Below, in pieces: positions 10,212-20,412 of a stretch of 30,037 nt of DNA (its first letter is position 1; each line of letters starts with the position of its first letter). This DNA is from Acanthamoeba castellanii str. Neff. Its lineage: Eukaryota; Discosea; Longamoebia; Acanthamoebidae. The notes under the pieces were generated by a model. The model was given only the letters and a program-made list of their open reading frames with translations. It was not told the origin of the DNA and searched no databases. The position numbers were made by a program, and so were the translations under genes. The DNA lies in the NCBI RefSeq assembly GCF_000313135.1, contig NW_004457380.1, forward strand, positions 213,425 through 243,461, in the 5' to 3' direction.

Positions 10212-11549
10212 ATGCACCGTTCTGAACCACCTGCTGGTCGGGTGCCTTTGCACGTGAGCCAGCCTGATGGCGCTGGCCTCTTCGTGAAACGACGCACGTG
10301 CCCCCTCATACGACGGGTTTCGAAGAGCAGGGGAAGAACTGACCCGGGGGGGGGGTGCACTATACAGAGTCGTGTTGGCCGCATGGCACGCTGGGTGTGC
10401 TGCCAGACGAGTGTGTGGTGCAGGTGCTGGTGTGGGTGGCGCGGCCTCGGGACGTGCTGGCGGTGGCCCAGACCTGTCGACGCCTCTACGCGCTCGCACA
10501 CGATGACCACCTGTGGCACCTGCTCTTCGCCCTGCATGTCCCCTCTGATAACGGTACTTACGCGCTTCCAGCTCCGGCTCTGGCTTTGCGTTGGGCGAGG
10601 TGTGGCTCATCATCAACGTCACACAGCGGCATCAGCGTTGAAGCGAGTGACCAAGGGCGTGGCATGGCACGACAAGTTCATCTTTGCAGGTGCAATCGGC
10701 CAGCCGCACACACAACGCAACGCACTTACTGAATTGCAATCCTTTGACACACACACACACACACACACACCACATAAACCCCACAACAGCCCAGCCAGAG
10801 CGAGTCCTTTGCTACTCCTACGCCGACCCGTTTGCGCTTCGCGTCGTGCATGACGGAGGGACGTCTACCGATGTTGGCGGTGGGACACGACCAAGCCAAG
10901 CTCGTCGTCGGTATCTCAGCACCTCGTGCGGGCTTGGCCGCGAGATGGACTCGACCACCCGATTCACGGTCGAACCGATCAGCAGCCGCCCACAGAAGCC
11001 GTGCCACAAGCGGCACCCGGTCATCGACGGCGAGCCGCTTCAGCTGCGCCTCTACCCGCGTTGGGCCAAGGGTCCGCCTCCCGCGGGCCGGTGGGCTATC
11101 GAGCAGTCGCAGAGCGCACCACTTCATCAACAGGACCACGGTCAAACCCATGAAGAAGACAATCACCATCAGCCCCGCCAGCAGCGCCTGATCCTGTTCG
11201 ACAGTGTGGTGCGGCTTCGTTGGGTACCCACCACCACCGCCGCCACCAGCGACGAAGCGCAGTCGTCAACCACAGCCACCGCCGCCCGGCCGGGCCAGTA
11301 CATGACGCTGGCTCCCGAGGGTGGGCAACCACTTGTGGGTTGTACTGTGCGAGTGACCGACGAGCCGGCCCTCGCCACCCTGTTCCGCCTGCAGCCGTGG
11401 GACGATGGCACCACCCGCCGGCCCAGGTACGCTCACCCCAAACGCGTGGAGTCGATCAATGCCATATCTCTCACTGTGTGCTCAGGGAGAACCAGCCCCA
11501 GGGATCATCAGAGGAGGAGATGTACGATGACGGCTTTGGCCTTTGGTGA
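10212..11549 (+). CDS. F-box protein with probable beta-trefoil (fascin-like) C-terminal part
   Basis: The coding parts are an F-box exon ending at 10553, then 10627-10689, 10790-11426 and 11486-11549, with stop TGA at 11547-11549. The F-box reads LPDECVVQVLVWVARPRDVL, then AQTCRRLYALAHDDHLWHLLF. The C-terminal part has two weakly repeated blocks, FALRVV...RRYLS...TRFTVEP and SVVRLRW...GQYMTL...TLFRLQPW, the pattern of beta-trefoil repeats such as fascin-like domains. Role: probable SCF ubiquitin-ligase substrate adaptor. The start is unsettled. The F-box frame has an in-frame stop at 10340-10342 and no ATG after it, while ATG 10212 lies in another frame. A small intron near 10230-10367, or an indel in the ten-G run at 10346-10355, would join them. 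The spacing to the next gene is only 77 bp. Confidence 0.65.
10745..10770. repeat. (AC)n microsatellite in an F-box gene intron
   Basis: A run of about 13 AC dinucleotides inside the intron 10690-10789. Confidence 0.9.
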
Positions 11550-11576
11550 CTCTGGCCGCTTCTCTTCTTTTATTTT

Positions 11577-11582
11577 AATAAA
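11577..11582 (+). terminator. AATAAA polyadenylation signal of the F-box gene
   Basis: A perfect AATAAA lies 28 bases past the F-box gene stop codon and about 45 bases before the ATG of the next gene. The transcript end of one gene must therefore nearly meet the start of the other. Confidence 0.55.
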
Positions 11583-11626
11583 CAACCAATTTCTTTTTTG
11601 TTGCATTTCAAGAATCGCTCGGCAAG

Positions 11627-14007
11627 ATGGCCACCGATGATCGTTTGCGTGTACTGCCGTCGGAGGATGAAGAGACAAGCGTGTGGTCCATTCTACGGCG
11701 ACGCCTTGCTGGTACTTTGAATTGAGTGAGTTATCAATTTTGTATTATTTCTGATTTACACCAAACGCGGGGGCAGGGTTGGACAACCTGTTCCTGCTGG
11801 CGGAGCAGCCGGAGCACCTGATGGCCATCGCCGGCTGCTGGCGCTTTGCCGCGCCGCCCGAGGCCGCCGAGGTGCGGGCCACGCTCCAGCGGCTGGTCGA
11901 CACCTTCCCTCGCTTCCAGCAGCGCGTACCCCCCTCCCACTCAGCTATTGCGTGTTGGTTCGTTGGGTCGTGTCGTTGTGTGTTGTTGGTCGTGCCAATG
12001 TCTGATGGTGACGTGCAGGTGCGGGTAACGTATGGCGGATTCGCCTACTGGGAGGACGTGCCGGCCTTGAACGTGGAGGACCACATAGTCAGGCTTCCCC
12101 TGGTACCTACGTAGCACACACGCACACGCACCACCGCACACGCACACGACCAACGGCACGCACGCATTCCTAACATTCTCTTGACTGTCCCTAAAGTATG
12201 CAGATGGGCAGAAGGGCTCCGATGCGGACAGGGACGACGAGCGGCTCAAGCAGCGGCTGGGCGATCTGCTGAGCCAGCCGCTCGACCGCGCGAAGCCGCT
12301 GTGGATGGTGTACGACATCCAGGGCTTCGCCGACGGCTCCTCTGTCCTGTTCGTCAAGATTCACGTACGTACCGCCACCTTACTGCTTGCTGACGTGGAC
12401 CGCCTCCTTAATATACACCTGCGCCGCCGCAACTGATCGACGTTCACACGCGCAGCACTGCATCGCCGACGGGCAGGGCAGCATCCGGGCCGTGCTCACC
12501 GTGGCGGCGGGCGAGGGCGCCGATCTGCGGCAGATGCAGTACGGCCAGGCCGAGAAGCAGCTCCGCGAGCTGGAGCAGCGCAAGCGCAAAGGTACTCTCT
12601 CTCTCTCTCTCTCTCGAACGAACCAGTTCGCTGCTTTAAAGCCTGCAAGCTGGCCGACACACCCGCGATCGCTATGTGTGGTGGGACAACACAGAGAAAG
12701 AGGAGTGGAGTTTGGAAGCGGAGCTGGCAGCGTTCGGCAGGCTGATGGTGAAGTTCATCCTGCTGCTGGTGGGTGCCATGTACGTCTACCTCGAATTCGT
12801 CGGCGTGCTCCTGCACCGCAAGCGCTCGTTCAAGAGCCGACTCACGACCCACAAAGCCGGTACGCCTACCACCCAATCAATCGCGTGTGCGTGTGCGTGT
12901 GCGTGTGGTGCACTGAGCACCACACACGGGCATACGCAGTGACGTGGTCAAAGCCGGTGAGCTTGGACGACGTCAAGTACATCAAGAACGTCTTTGGCGT
13001 CACTGTCAACGACGTGCTCGTGTCCGCCCTCACCGCCGCCTTCCGGTCGTATCTACTCGACACCGACCAGCTGGTCGAAGAGGACCTCCTCACCGCCATT
13101 CCCGGTACGATATAATCTTAACATTTCGTCATCGTCATCGTCATCGTCATCGTCAGTTTGCTCATAGCTCCGTCTCGTTGTGCGCGTGGTTGCGGCTGCA
13201 GTGAGCCTGCGCAGCCTGGACGACTGGGAGCTGGGCAACAAGGTGTGCACTGTGTGGCTCTACTTCCCCGTTTCCGAGGAGGACCCGCTCGCGCGGCTGC
13301 GCGTCGTACACGAGCGCATGGACCGGCTCAAGACGCGGCCCGCCGCCCCCATCCAATACTTTCACATGCGAGTACTGTTTTGCGTTTTTTACGTCGTGCG
13401 CCGTGTCGTGTCGTGTCGGCGTGTGTCGTGCGTGTGTCGTGTGTGTGTCGTGTGTGTCGTTGTTTTGGTGAATAATTTTCTTTTGTGTTTTGCAGATGTT
13501 GGGCACGATACCCGGCCTGCTGACGAATCCGGCGGTGCTGCGCCACTTCAAGTGGTGGATGGGCAAGTGCCACTGTCTAATGACCAACGTGCCCGGGCCC
13601 AAGGTGCCGCTCACCATGGCCGGCCAGGAGATCACCTCCTACATCGTACGACACTCCCCCCCACACGGCACGCACGACACACGCACGCACACGCACACGC
13701 ACACACCGATTGTCACTGATGGATGACGGCGATCCAGGGATTCGTGCCGCAGTCGGGCGACGGCGGCGTGGGCGTGGCGCTCATCAGCTACTGCGACCAG
13801 GTCATGCTCTCCGTGCATTCCGACGTCGGTCAGCTCGCCACCACCACTTCATCTTCGGCTGCGGCAGGAGCGGGCGAGAAGGCGGGGGTGGTGCCGCTGG
13901 AGGAGGCCTTCTTTGCCGAGGTGCAGCACCTCAAGGCCCTCGCCCGAGCCAAGGCCGCCGCCGCCGCGATAGCCGCCGACGACCACGAGACCAAGAAGGA
14001 CAAGTGA
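11627..14007 (+). CDS. WS/DGAT-family acyltransferase, copy 1
   Basis: Ten exons (11627-11711, 11777-11925, 12019-12102, 12197-12364, 12456-12591, 12695-12859, 12940-13104, 13202-13371, 13496-13645, 13738-14007) give 513 residues ending in TGA. The family is wax ester synthase / diacylglycerol O-acyltransferase (bifunctional WS/DGAT type), which esterifies acyl-CoA with fatty alcohol or diacylglycerol for storage lipid. The active-site motif HHxxxDG is present as HHCIADG, split by an intron between the two histidines (12364/12456). Downstream are GVTVNDVLVSALTAAF and the C-terminal signature TNVPGPKVPLTMAG. Between the two halves is a hydrophobic segment (VKFILLLVGAMYVYLEFVGV, about 12747-12806) that may anchor the enzyme in the ER or a lipid droplet. 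The Ala/Lys tail is low complexity. The next gene is a close tandem copy. The ATG is the first in frame after the upstream poly(A) signal. Confidence 0.9.
12594..12614. repeat. (CT)n microsatellite in an acyltransferase copy 1 intron
   Basis: About ten CT dinucleotides directly after the donor GTACT, in the intron 12592-12694. Confidence 0.9.
13127..13154. repeat. (CGTCAT)n repeat in an acyltransferase copy 1 intron
   Basis: Nearly five copies of the hexamer inside the intron 13105-13201. Copy 2 has an unrelated (GTTCTTC)-type repeat in the matching intron (about 15850-15890), so intron content diverges much faster than exon sequence. Confidence 0.85.
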
Positions 14008-14221
14008 AAAATTAGTATTTGTGTATTTGTTTATTTGTTTATTTGTTTTATTCCTTTATTCCTTTATTCAACGCACTGGGTCCCAAGGAGGTAAAAGAAA
14101 CTGTCCTAGTGGCAGAGCCCCAGTTGGCTGGTTGGCCTTCAAGGAGTTACAGGGCCAATGGCAGAACTATCCGCTGTACACGCAAAGAACGACACAAACA
14201 CAACACAAAAAAGCACAAAAG
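14008..14221. other. spacer between the two acyltransferase genes
   Basis: This 214-bp spacer starts with a T-rich run built from TATTTG/TTTATTCC repeats (about 14015-14068), likely the 3'UTR of copy 1, followed by an unremarkable stretch that must hold the copy 2 promoter. No clear TATA box was seen. Confidence 0.4.
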
Positions 14222-16840
14222 ATGGCAGCAACACGCACCGGGTCTGCGGAGCCGGCTGGGACGCACACCACCTCCACTCTGTGGTCAATCCTCCGCCGTC
14301 GAATCTCAGGTACCCTTTGTTGATTTACGACATAATAATAATAATAATAAATAATAATAGTCTCGCGTAATATTTGCACCAGGGCTGGACAATGTGTTCC
14401 TGCTGGCGGAGCAGCCGGAGCAACTGATGGCCATCGCCGGCTGCTGGCGCTTCGCAGTGCCGCCCAAGGCCGACGACGTGCGGGTGACCTTCCAGCGGCT
14501 CGTCGACACCTTCCCTCGCTTCCAGCAGCGCGTACCCTTGCACTTGTCCTTTTCGTGTGTCGTGTCGTGTCGTGTCGTGTCGTTGGTCGTGTCGTGTCGT
14601 GTGCTGCATGTGTGCTTTTGAACGCACGTTTTGGGCACTGAACAGCACTGCACCCGCAGGCTAGGTCGGTGTTTGGCGGGTTTAGCTACTGGGAGGACGT
14701 GCCTTCTATGAACGTGGCCGACCACATTGCCCGCATTCCTCTGGTACTCACCGCACTCACGCACACGCACTCACGCCTATGCTAAAATATGCGTGGAATG
14801 TCAATGTGGGCAGCATGGGGAGGCAGAAGGCGCCTGTGAGACCGAGGAGGACGAGGCGCGGCTGAAGCTGGTGCTGGGCGATCTGCTGAGCCAGCCGCTC
14901 GATCGCTCGAAGCCGCTGTGGATGGTGTACGACATCCAGGGCTTCGCCGACGGCTCCTCCGCTTTGTTCGTCAAGATCCACGTACGTACCGCCATCTGCC
15001 TTGCTAGTGCTGACGTGAACCGCCTCCTTAACAAACTCACCTGCGCCGCCGCAATTAATCGACACGCACAGCACTGCATCGCCGACGGGCAGGGCAGCAT
15101 CCGGGCCGTGCTCACCATGGCGTCGAGCGAGGAGGGCGCCGATCTGCGGCAGATGCAGTACGGCCAGGCCGAGAAGCAGCTCCGCGAGCTGGAGAAGGCC
15201 TCCAACAACAACCCAGGCGGCGGTACTTTGCCATCGCAGTGTTGTGGCCACATTGTCCGCATTCTTTTCTGGTACTCACGCACACCCCGCACAACAGAGA
15301 CGGATATGAGGCGGAAGAAGAGCGGAGGCTCGAAGGTGGCGGCGTTGGGGCGGACGGCGGTGAAGCTGGTGATGCTGCTGGTGGGTGCGATCTACGTTTA
15401 CCTCCAGTTTGTTGGCGTGGCGTTCCACCGCAAGCGATCAATGAAAGGCCGGCTCACTACCAAGAAGGCCGGTGCGCTCCGTCCCCCTTTGACGCAACTC
15501 GTGTCGTGTGTGTCGTGTGTCGTGTGCCGTGTGCCGTGTGTCGTGTGTCGTGCTGATGGCAGTCACGGCGTGCTGCAATAGTGACGTGGTCCAAGCCGGT
15601 GAGCCTAGATGACGTGAAGCTCATCAAGACTGTCTTCGGCGTGACCGTCAACGACGTGCTCGTCTCGGCACTCACCGCCGCCTTCAGGTGCGGCGCACAC
15701 TCATCCATAGCGCACTGCCAGTACGCGCGGCACCCACAACATGTCCCTCTGACCCGTGTGGGGAGCAGGTCGTACCTTCTCGAGACCGAGCAGCTGTTGG
15801 AGAAGGACCTGCTCACCGCCATTCCAGGTACTTTTTGAAATGTCGTACTTCACGTTCTTCGTTCTTCGTTTTGCGTTCTTCGTTCTTCTTCGCTTTTCCT
15901 CCGAGCTTCATTCTTTGTTCTTACGAGTCGTGGTGTGCTGTGCATGCCAGTGAGCCTGCGAAGTCTGGACGACTGGGAGATGGGCAACAAGGTGTGCACG
16001 GTGTGGCTCTACTTCCCCGTGTCCGAGGAGGACCCCATCGAGCGACTGCGAACCGTGCACGACCGCATGAACCGGCTCAAGACCCTCCCCGCCGCCCCCA
16101 TCCAATATTTCAACACCCGGGTGCGTGCCACGCATGTGTGTCGTGTGTGTCGTGTGTGTTGTGTGTCGTGTGTGACGTGTGTGTCGTGCTGCGGTCGGGC
16201 TGACTCGTGCGGTCTTTGAATTCTTAAGCTGTTGGGCGCGATCCCGGGCCTTCTGAACAATCCGCTGGTGCTGCGCCACTTCAAATGGTATCGGCCGCCC
16301 TGCACTCTTCAAAAAAGAAGGGACACCCAAGACTGACCAATAATGGCGAACATGTAGGTGGCTGGCCAAGGCCCACTGCGTGATGACCAACGTGCCCGGA
16401 CCCAAGGTGCCGCTCATCATGGCCGGCCAGAAGATCACCTCCTACATCGTACGGCACTGCACATGACTCGACACCGCACACGACACACACGCACGACACA
16501 CGACACACACACGACATGCATGCTAAGCTGACACCGATCCTGATGGACGACGGCGATCCAGGGATTTGTGCCGCAGTCGGGCGACGGCGGCGTGGGCGTG
16601 GCGCTCATCAGCTACTGCGACCAGGTCATGCTCTCCGTGCAGTCCGATGTCGGCCAGCTCGCCACCACCACTCCATCTTCGGCGGCAGGAGCGGGCGAGA
16701 AGGCGGGGGTGGTGTCGCTGGAGGAGGCCTTCTTTGCCGAGGTGCAGCACCTCAAGGCCCTCGCCCAAGCCAAGGCCGCCGCCGCCGCGATAGCCGCCGA
16801 CGACCCAACCGCAGCCAAGGAGACAAAGAAGGCCAAGTGA
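14222..16840 (+). CDS. WS/DGAT-family acyltransferase, copy 2 (tandem paralogue)
   Basis: Twelve exons (14222-14309, 14383-14531, 14660-14743, 14814-14981, 15072-15222, 15298-15471, 15582-15687, 15769-15827, 15951-16120, 16229-16287, 16358-16448, 16562-16840) give 525 residues. Sequence and most intron positions match copy 1, including HHCIADG split at 14981/15072, the hydrophobic segment near 15361-15420 and TNVPGPKVPLIMAG. Two introns (15688-15768 and 16288-16357) are absent from copy 1. Residues around the active site are unchanged, so both enzymes should be active. The N-terminal leader (MAATRTGSAEPAG) and the loop before TDMRRKK differ most. The role is storage lipid ester synthesis, possibly serving encystment. 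That last point is inference. Confidence 0.9.
14331..14360. repeat. (ATA)n repeat in the first intron of acyltransferase copy 2
   Basis: A run of ATA/AAT trinucleotides in the intron 14310-14382. The matching intron of copy 1 has no such run. Confidence 0.85.
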
Positions 16841-16841
16841 C

Positions 16842-16860
16842 CAGGTGTCCCTAACACCTG
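16842..16860. repeat. perfect 7-bp hairpin just after the copy 2 stop codon
   Basis: CAGGTGT (16842-16848) and ACACCTG (16854-16860) flank a 5-nt loop, beginning one base after the TGA of the second acyltransferase. It could be a 3'UTR structure or chance. Confidence 0.4.
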
Positions 16861-17167
16861 CGCCCTTCAGAGGGCCAGTGTTTTTCCCCTCATTAATTTA
16901 CCTTCAATTATCCATTACGCCACCAATGCAACAAGATTTCCCAAGCAGGCCTAGGCTGCTGTGCAACAAGAAGGAGGAACGCGAGTTGCCTTTGATCGTG
17001 GTTTGATTGATTTCACCGAGCTTTCCTCACACTTTCATCTCATCACGCTTTCATAAAGAGCAGTTTCATCCGGTCACTGGTTGGTTGTGGGCCAATGCCA
17101 ACAGAGACACAACCCGATACAAAGCGCGCTGCCATTCACCGCCCTCGTCGGCATGCCATTGCCTGCA
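16861..17167. other. intergenic stretch, no gene seen
   Basis: Just over 300 bases, moderately AT-rich, with no coding-like frame on either strand. It should contain the 3' end of the acyltransferase transcript and the promoter of the secreted-protein gene. No AATAAA was seen on the + strand. Confidence 0.4.
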
Positions 17168-17887
17168 ATGAACACGGCACCTATGGCCCTTTGCACGCTG
17201 TACCTCTTGCTGGCGGCTGCCATGCCCCGCGGTGCCGAGTCGGGCCTCACGACGTCCAGCATCGCCGCAGCGCTCAGCGGCCCACTGAGCCAAGGCGTGC
17301 AAGCTCGCAGCGTCAGCGGAACCATCGAGAACAGCTTTCTGAACTCGGGCATCTGCGAGCCGACCAAGGCCTTTTCGCTGGACCAGGTGGCTCGCGAGTT
17401 CAAGCAGTTCTATACCGAGCTGGGCACCTGGCAGGGCAACATGACCTGCTTCGCCGGCACCTCCACGACCCCAGTCATGGTCGACGCGCACATGTGGCTC
17501 AACACCACTGCCTCGCTGGGCCGCCTCTACTCGTGCTCGTCGCTCAACGGCGGCCCAGCTGTGTGCCGCACCTTTTACCCCCGCTTTGATGGCAGCGGCC
17601 AATACTGCACGATCGAGGCCACCGATCCGGCCAACTACGGCTACCCGCTTCTGAGGGTGGGTCAGGTGCTCAATGCGCGCGTCTCGATCGACACCACCTG
17701 GTCTGACACCGACGACCTGGAATCCCACGGCATCAACTACTACGAGCCCGGCAACAACGCCATCTCGGGCCTCTACGCCACCTACGCCCCGCTTGATGGA
17801 GGACGCCCCGCGTCAATGAACTGCTTCTTTCGTCTGCTGCGCACCTGCCGGGGTCCTCTGTGCTTCACCGAGACGATGATCCAGTGA
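17168..17887 (+). CDS. secreted protein of unknown function, intronless
   Basis: An uninterrupted frame of 239 residues ending in TGA at 17885-17887. The chosen start (ATG 17168) places a classical signal peptide at the very N-terminus: MNTAPMALCTLYLLLAAAMP, probably cut near AESG. ATGs at 17081 and 17153 are in frame but would put polar sequence before it. The mature part has paired cysteines (ICEP, MTCF, YSCSS, AVCRTF, QYCTI, NCFF, RTCRGPLCF), two N-glycosylation sequons (NMT, NTT) and many aromatic residues, typical of a disulphide-bonded extracellular protein. I do not recognise the family. It is the only complete intronless gene here, which could point to retroposition or transfer, but its codon use matches its neighbours. 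Confidence 0.75.
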   Translation: MNTAPMALCTLYLLLAAAMPRGAESGLTTSSIAAALSGPLSQGVQARSVSGTIENSFLNSGICEPTKAFSLDQVAREFKQFYTELGTWQGNMTCFAGTSTTPVMVDAHMWLNTTASLGRLYSCSSLNGGPAVCRTFYPRFDGSGQYCTIEATDPANYGYPLLRVGQVLNARVSIDTTWSDTDDLESHGINYYEPGNNAISGLYATYAPLDGGRPASMNCFFRLLRTCRGPLCFTETMIQ

Positions 17888-17989
17888 CAGTTGCGCGTGA
17901 GAACGCCACTTGTTTCCTGTCTTCAACCTGGCTTTTATTGTAAACCTATCCAATCGCACAGACAAACAGGGTTGTCTTCGTCATCTGAC

Positions 17990-18330
17990 TGTCAGCCCGG
18001 GCCGAGGGAAGGTGGTCGTCACCGACTCGGCGCGACCAGCACCAGGGGTTCGTCGGGCGCTAGGCCGTCAGGGCGTCGGCCATCACCTTCCAGTCGGGCC
18101 AGCCGGTGGTGGCGCGGGTGACGGACAAGACCAACAGCGCGCGGAGCACACCCAACACGCTCGTGTTCGAGGGCGCTGTGGGGGCCGATGCCACCGGGCG
18201 CATGTACCTGGGCGGAACGTCGGCCTGTTGCCGCCAACCGGTGCTTCACGCCCGCCCAGGCGAGCAGAGCTTCAATCCTTCGACCCCTCCAACTACAACG
18301 GCGGCGCGTACAACCAATCACTACTGCACA
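17990..18330 (+). pseudogene. possible decayed coding sequence
   Basis: Protein-like stretches follow one another in different + frames: KVVVTDSARPAP near 18010-18045, then ITFQSGQPVVARVTDK through VFEGAVGADATGRMYLGGTS at about 18077-18220, then NRCFTPAQ near 18235, then FDPSNYNGGAYNQSLLHTW at about 18275-18332. The frame changes do not coincide with recognisable splice sites, and a stop lies in frame near 18061. This looks like a frameshifted relic of a secreted or surface protein gene. A gene with unusual introns is the alternative. The family is not recognised. Confidence 0.35.
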
Positions 18331-18629
18331 CATGGCGTTTGGCAACACACATGCCATGGCCGCTTGTTCGGGGTGCCGCGCATCGCGTACAGCGGCTTGG
18401 TTGACAAGAAATCCAGACGGCTTGGCAGTGGCCTGACTGACGGCTTCCTGGTGACCCACATCCACGGCCAGACCACACCCAGACTGGCCGGCAGCAACAC
18501 TGTTCTACAATTGCCAACAGTTTCATCATCAGTGTCAGACATGTCTCACTGTGCCATGTTGGCACAGTCCATGCATCTCAGGCAGTCAGGTGCCTCTGAA
18601 AAATTTCTGTGTCAGTCCGAAACAAGAGG
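18331..18629. other. intergenic stretch before the small F-box gene
   Basis: About 300 bases with no convincing coding frame on either strand. It contains a repeated TGCCA/TTGGCA-type stretch near 18550-18570 and presumably the promoter of the downstream gene. Confidence 0.35.
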
Positions 18630-19125
18630 ATGAACGTGGAGGAGCTACCAGAGGAGATGCTGCAGCACATCTTCCTGGCCCTGGACCACCCCAAGCACCT
18701 ACCTCGCGCAGCGCTCGTCTGTCGGTTCGCGCAACTCTTCTCTCCTCTTTGGTGCAGTTTTGTGTGCATAAAAAGAAGACGTGGGGCTGGACATGCAGGC
18801 GGTGGCACAGGGTGAGCAACGACCCCACAGTGCAGCGCATGTGGTGGGGCAACCACCCCATGCGCCTTCGCTTCAACGATACCACCACGCATCGTCACTG
18901 CCGCTCGCCCCTCGGGTGCACCCTCAACCCCGCACAGCTCTTCGCCGGCTGCCTGGTCTGCATGACCCCCCACCAACCAACGCTTTCCACGCAGTTGCTG
19001 CCTCTCACTGCTGCCCACCACAGATAACAAACCTGACCGACGGTTACTACTGCAACCTTCGGTTCACCGGCACCCGCGCTGAGGAGCCCGTGGAACAAGA
19101 GCCGCGCCAGACCATCTACCGATAG
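18630..19125 (+). CDS. small F-box protein
   Basis: Three exons (18630-18724, 18799-18955, 19024-19125) with matching phases give about 117 residues ending in TAG. The F-box is MNVEELPEEMLQHIFLAL followed by LPRAALVCRRWHRVSNDPTV, so the intron 18725-18798 lies exactly inside the CRRW motif. The rest (MWWGNHPMRL, then ITNLTDGYYCNLRF) is short and lacks a recognisable substrate-binding domain. The second intron, 18956-19023, has the unusual donor GTCTGC and is less certain. Without it the frame would run on to 19027. The likely role is a Skp1-binding adaptor. Its stop lies 52 bases from the stop of the convergent aminotransferase gene. Confidence 0.7.
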
Positions 19126-19177
19126 CGTGTGCGTGTGCGATGGTGGTGACTGGCCAAACAATGCATACAACGTTGGG

Positions 19178-20336
19178 CTAAAGCGAAAGCTTGCCATCGA
19201 CGATGTCCTGGAGGCCCTGCTTGAGGCGGAGCGCTGCTTGTTCGCACAACTCCGGCGGCAGATTGCCAAAGGACACACGCAGGTGCCCCGGCGCCCCAAA
19301 GCCTGTATCATGCAAAATCGTCAGCACGCACACGCACACGCCCACGCACACACACCACCGCACACGCACACGCCACACGGATGCGCACCTTTGCCGGGGA
19401 GCACACAGACCTTGTGCTGGTGCGAGAGGTACTTGATGGCCGCCATGTCGTCCACGCCCTCGGGCAGCTTGGCGAACACGTAGAGCGAGCCCTGCGTGCG
19501 CACCACCCCGGGCGCCGTCCGCCCCTGGCGCTCGTGGTGCGTCCGCAGCGGCTCCACAGCGTCCCAAGCCAACTCCCTGTGCGGTTGCTGACGTCAGCAG
19601 CGGCCGACGCCCTCGGGCCTGGGCCGAGAGAGGGTACCTACCTGTTGCGCTGGAGCGTGGCGACCATCTGGGCGACCCACTGCGGGCCGGCGTTGGTGAG
19701 CGCGTGCAGAGCCAGCCGCTGGGATATCTGACACGCGTTGATCGGCACCGTGTCCTGCACCTTGTCCATGCCCTCTGCCCAATTTCAAGCAGTTCAGCGT
19801 GTGTCACGTCGTGTGCGGTGGTGCGTGTGTGTGTGTGTGTGTGTGTGTGTCAATGTACCCTTGAGCTCGGGCGGAAAGAGGACGTAGCCGACGCGCCAGC
19901 CGGCCAGGCCGTAGCTCTTGGAGAAGGTGAAGATGTTGATCACGTTCGGTCCCGTGGGCGACCGGTGCGTAGCCCCGTCGAACACAAAGTCCTCGTAGGC
20001 CTCGTCCGCGACCAGCCACAGCCCTGCACCCACAATCATCCAACTTATGCGCCATGTGTGTTGTGTGTGCCGTGTGTGTCGTGCTATCGTGTGTCGTGTC
20101 GTGTGTGTCGTGCTATCGTGTGATCGTGTCGTGTGTCGTGTGTGTGTGCAGTGCCAACCTTTATCGAGGCACAGCTGTTGTATCTTTTGGATGGTCTCGG
20201 GCGGGGTGATGGCGCCGGTGGGGTTGTTGGGCGAGATGAGCACGATGGCCTTGGTCTTGGGTGTAATCAGCGACGGCAGCACCGACAGGTCCGGCGTTAG
20301 GTCATCCGGTCGGCACGGCGCCAACACAGCCTACAT

Positions 20337-20412
<76 letters not shown>

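Noticed and set aside
20339..20411. Open frame reading as Cys-Val repeats
   Set aside because: It is the (TG)n microsatellite inside an intron, not protein-coding.
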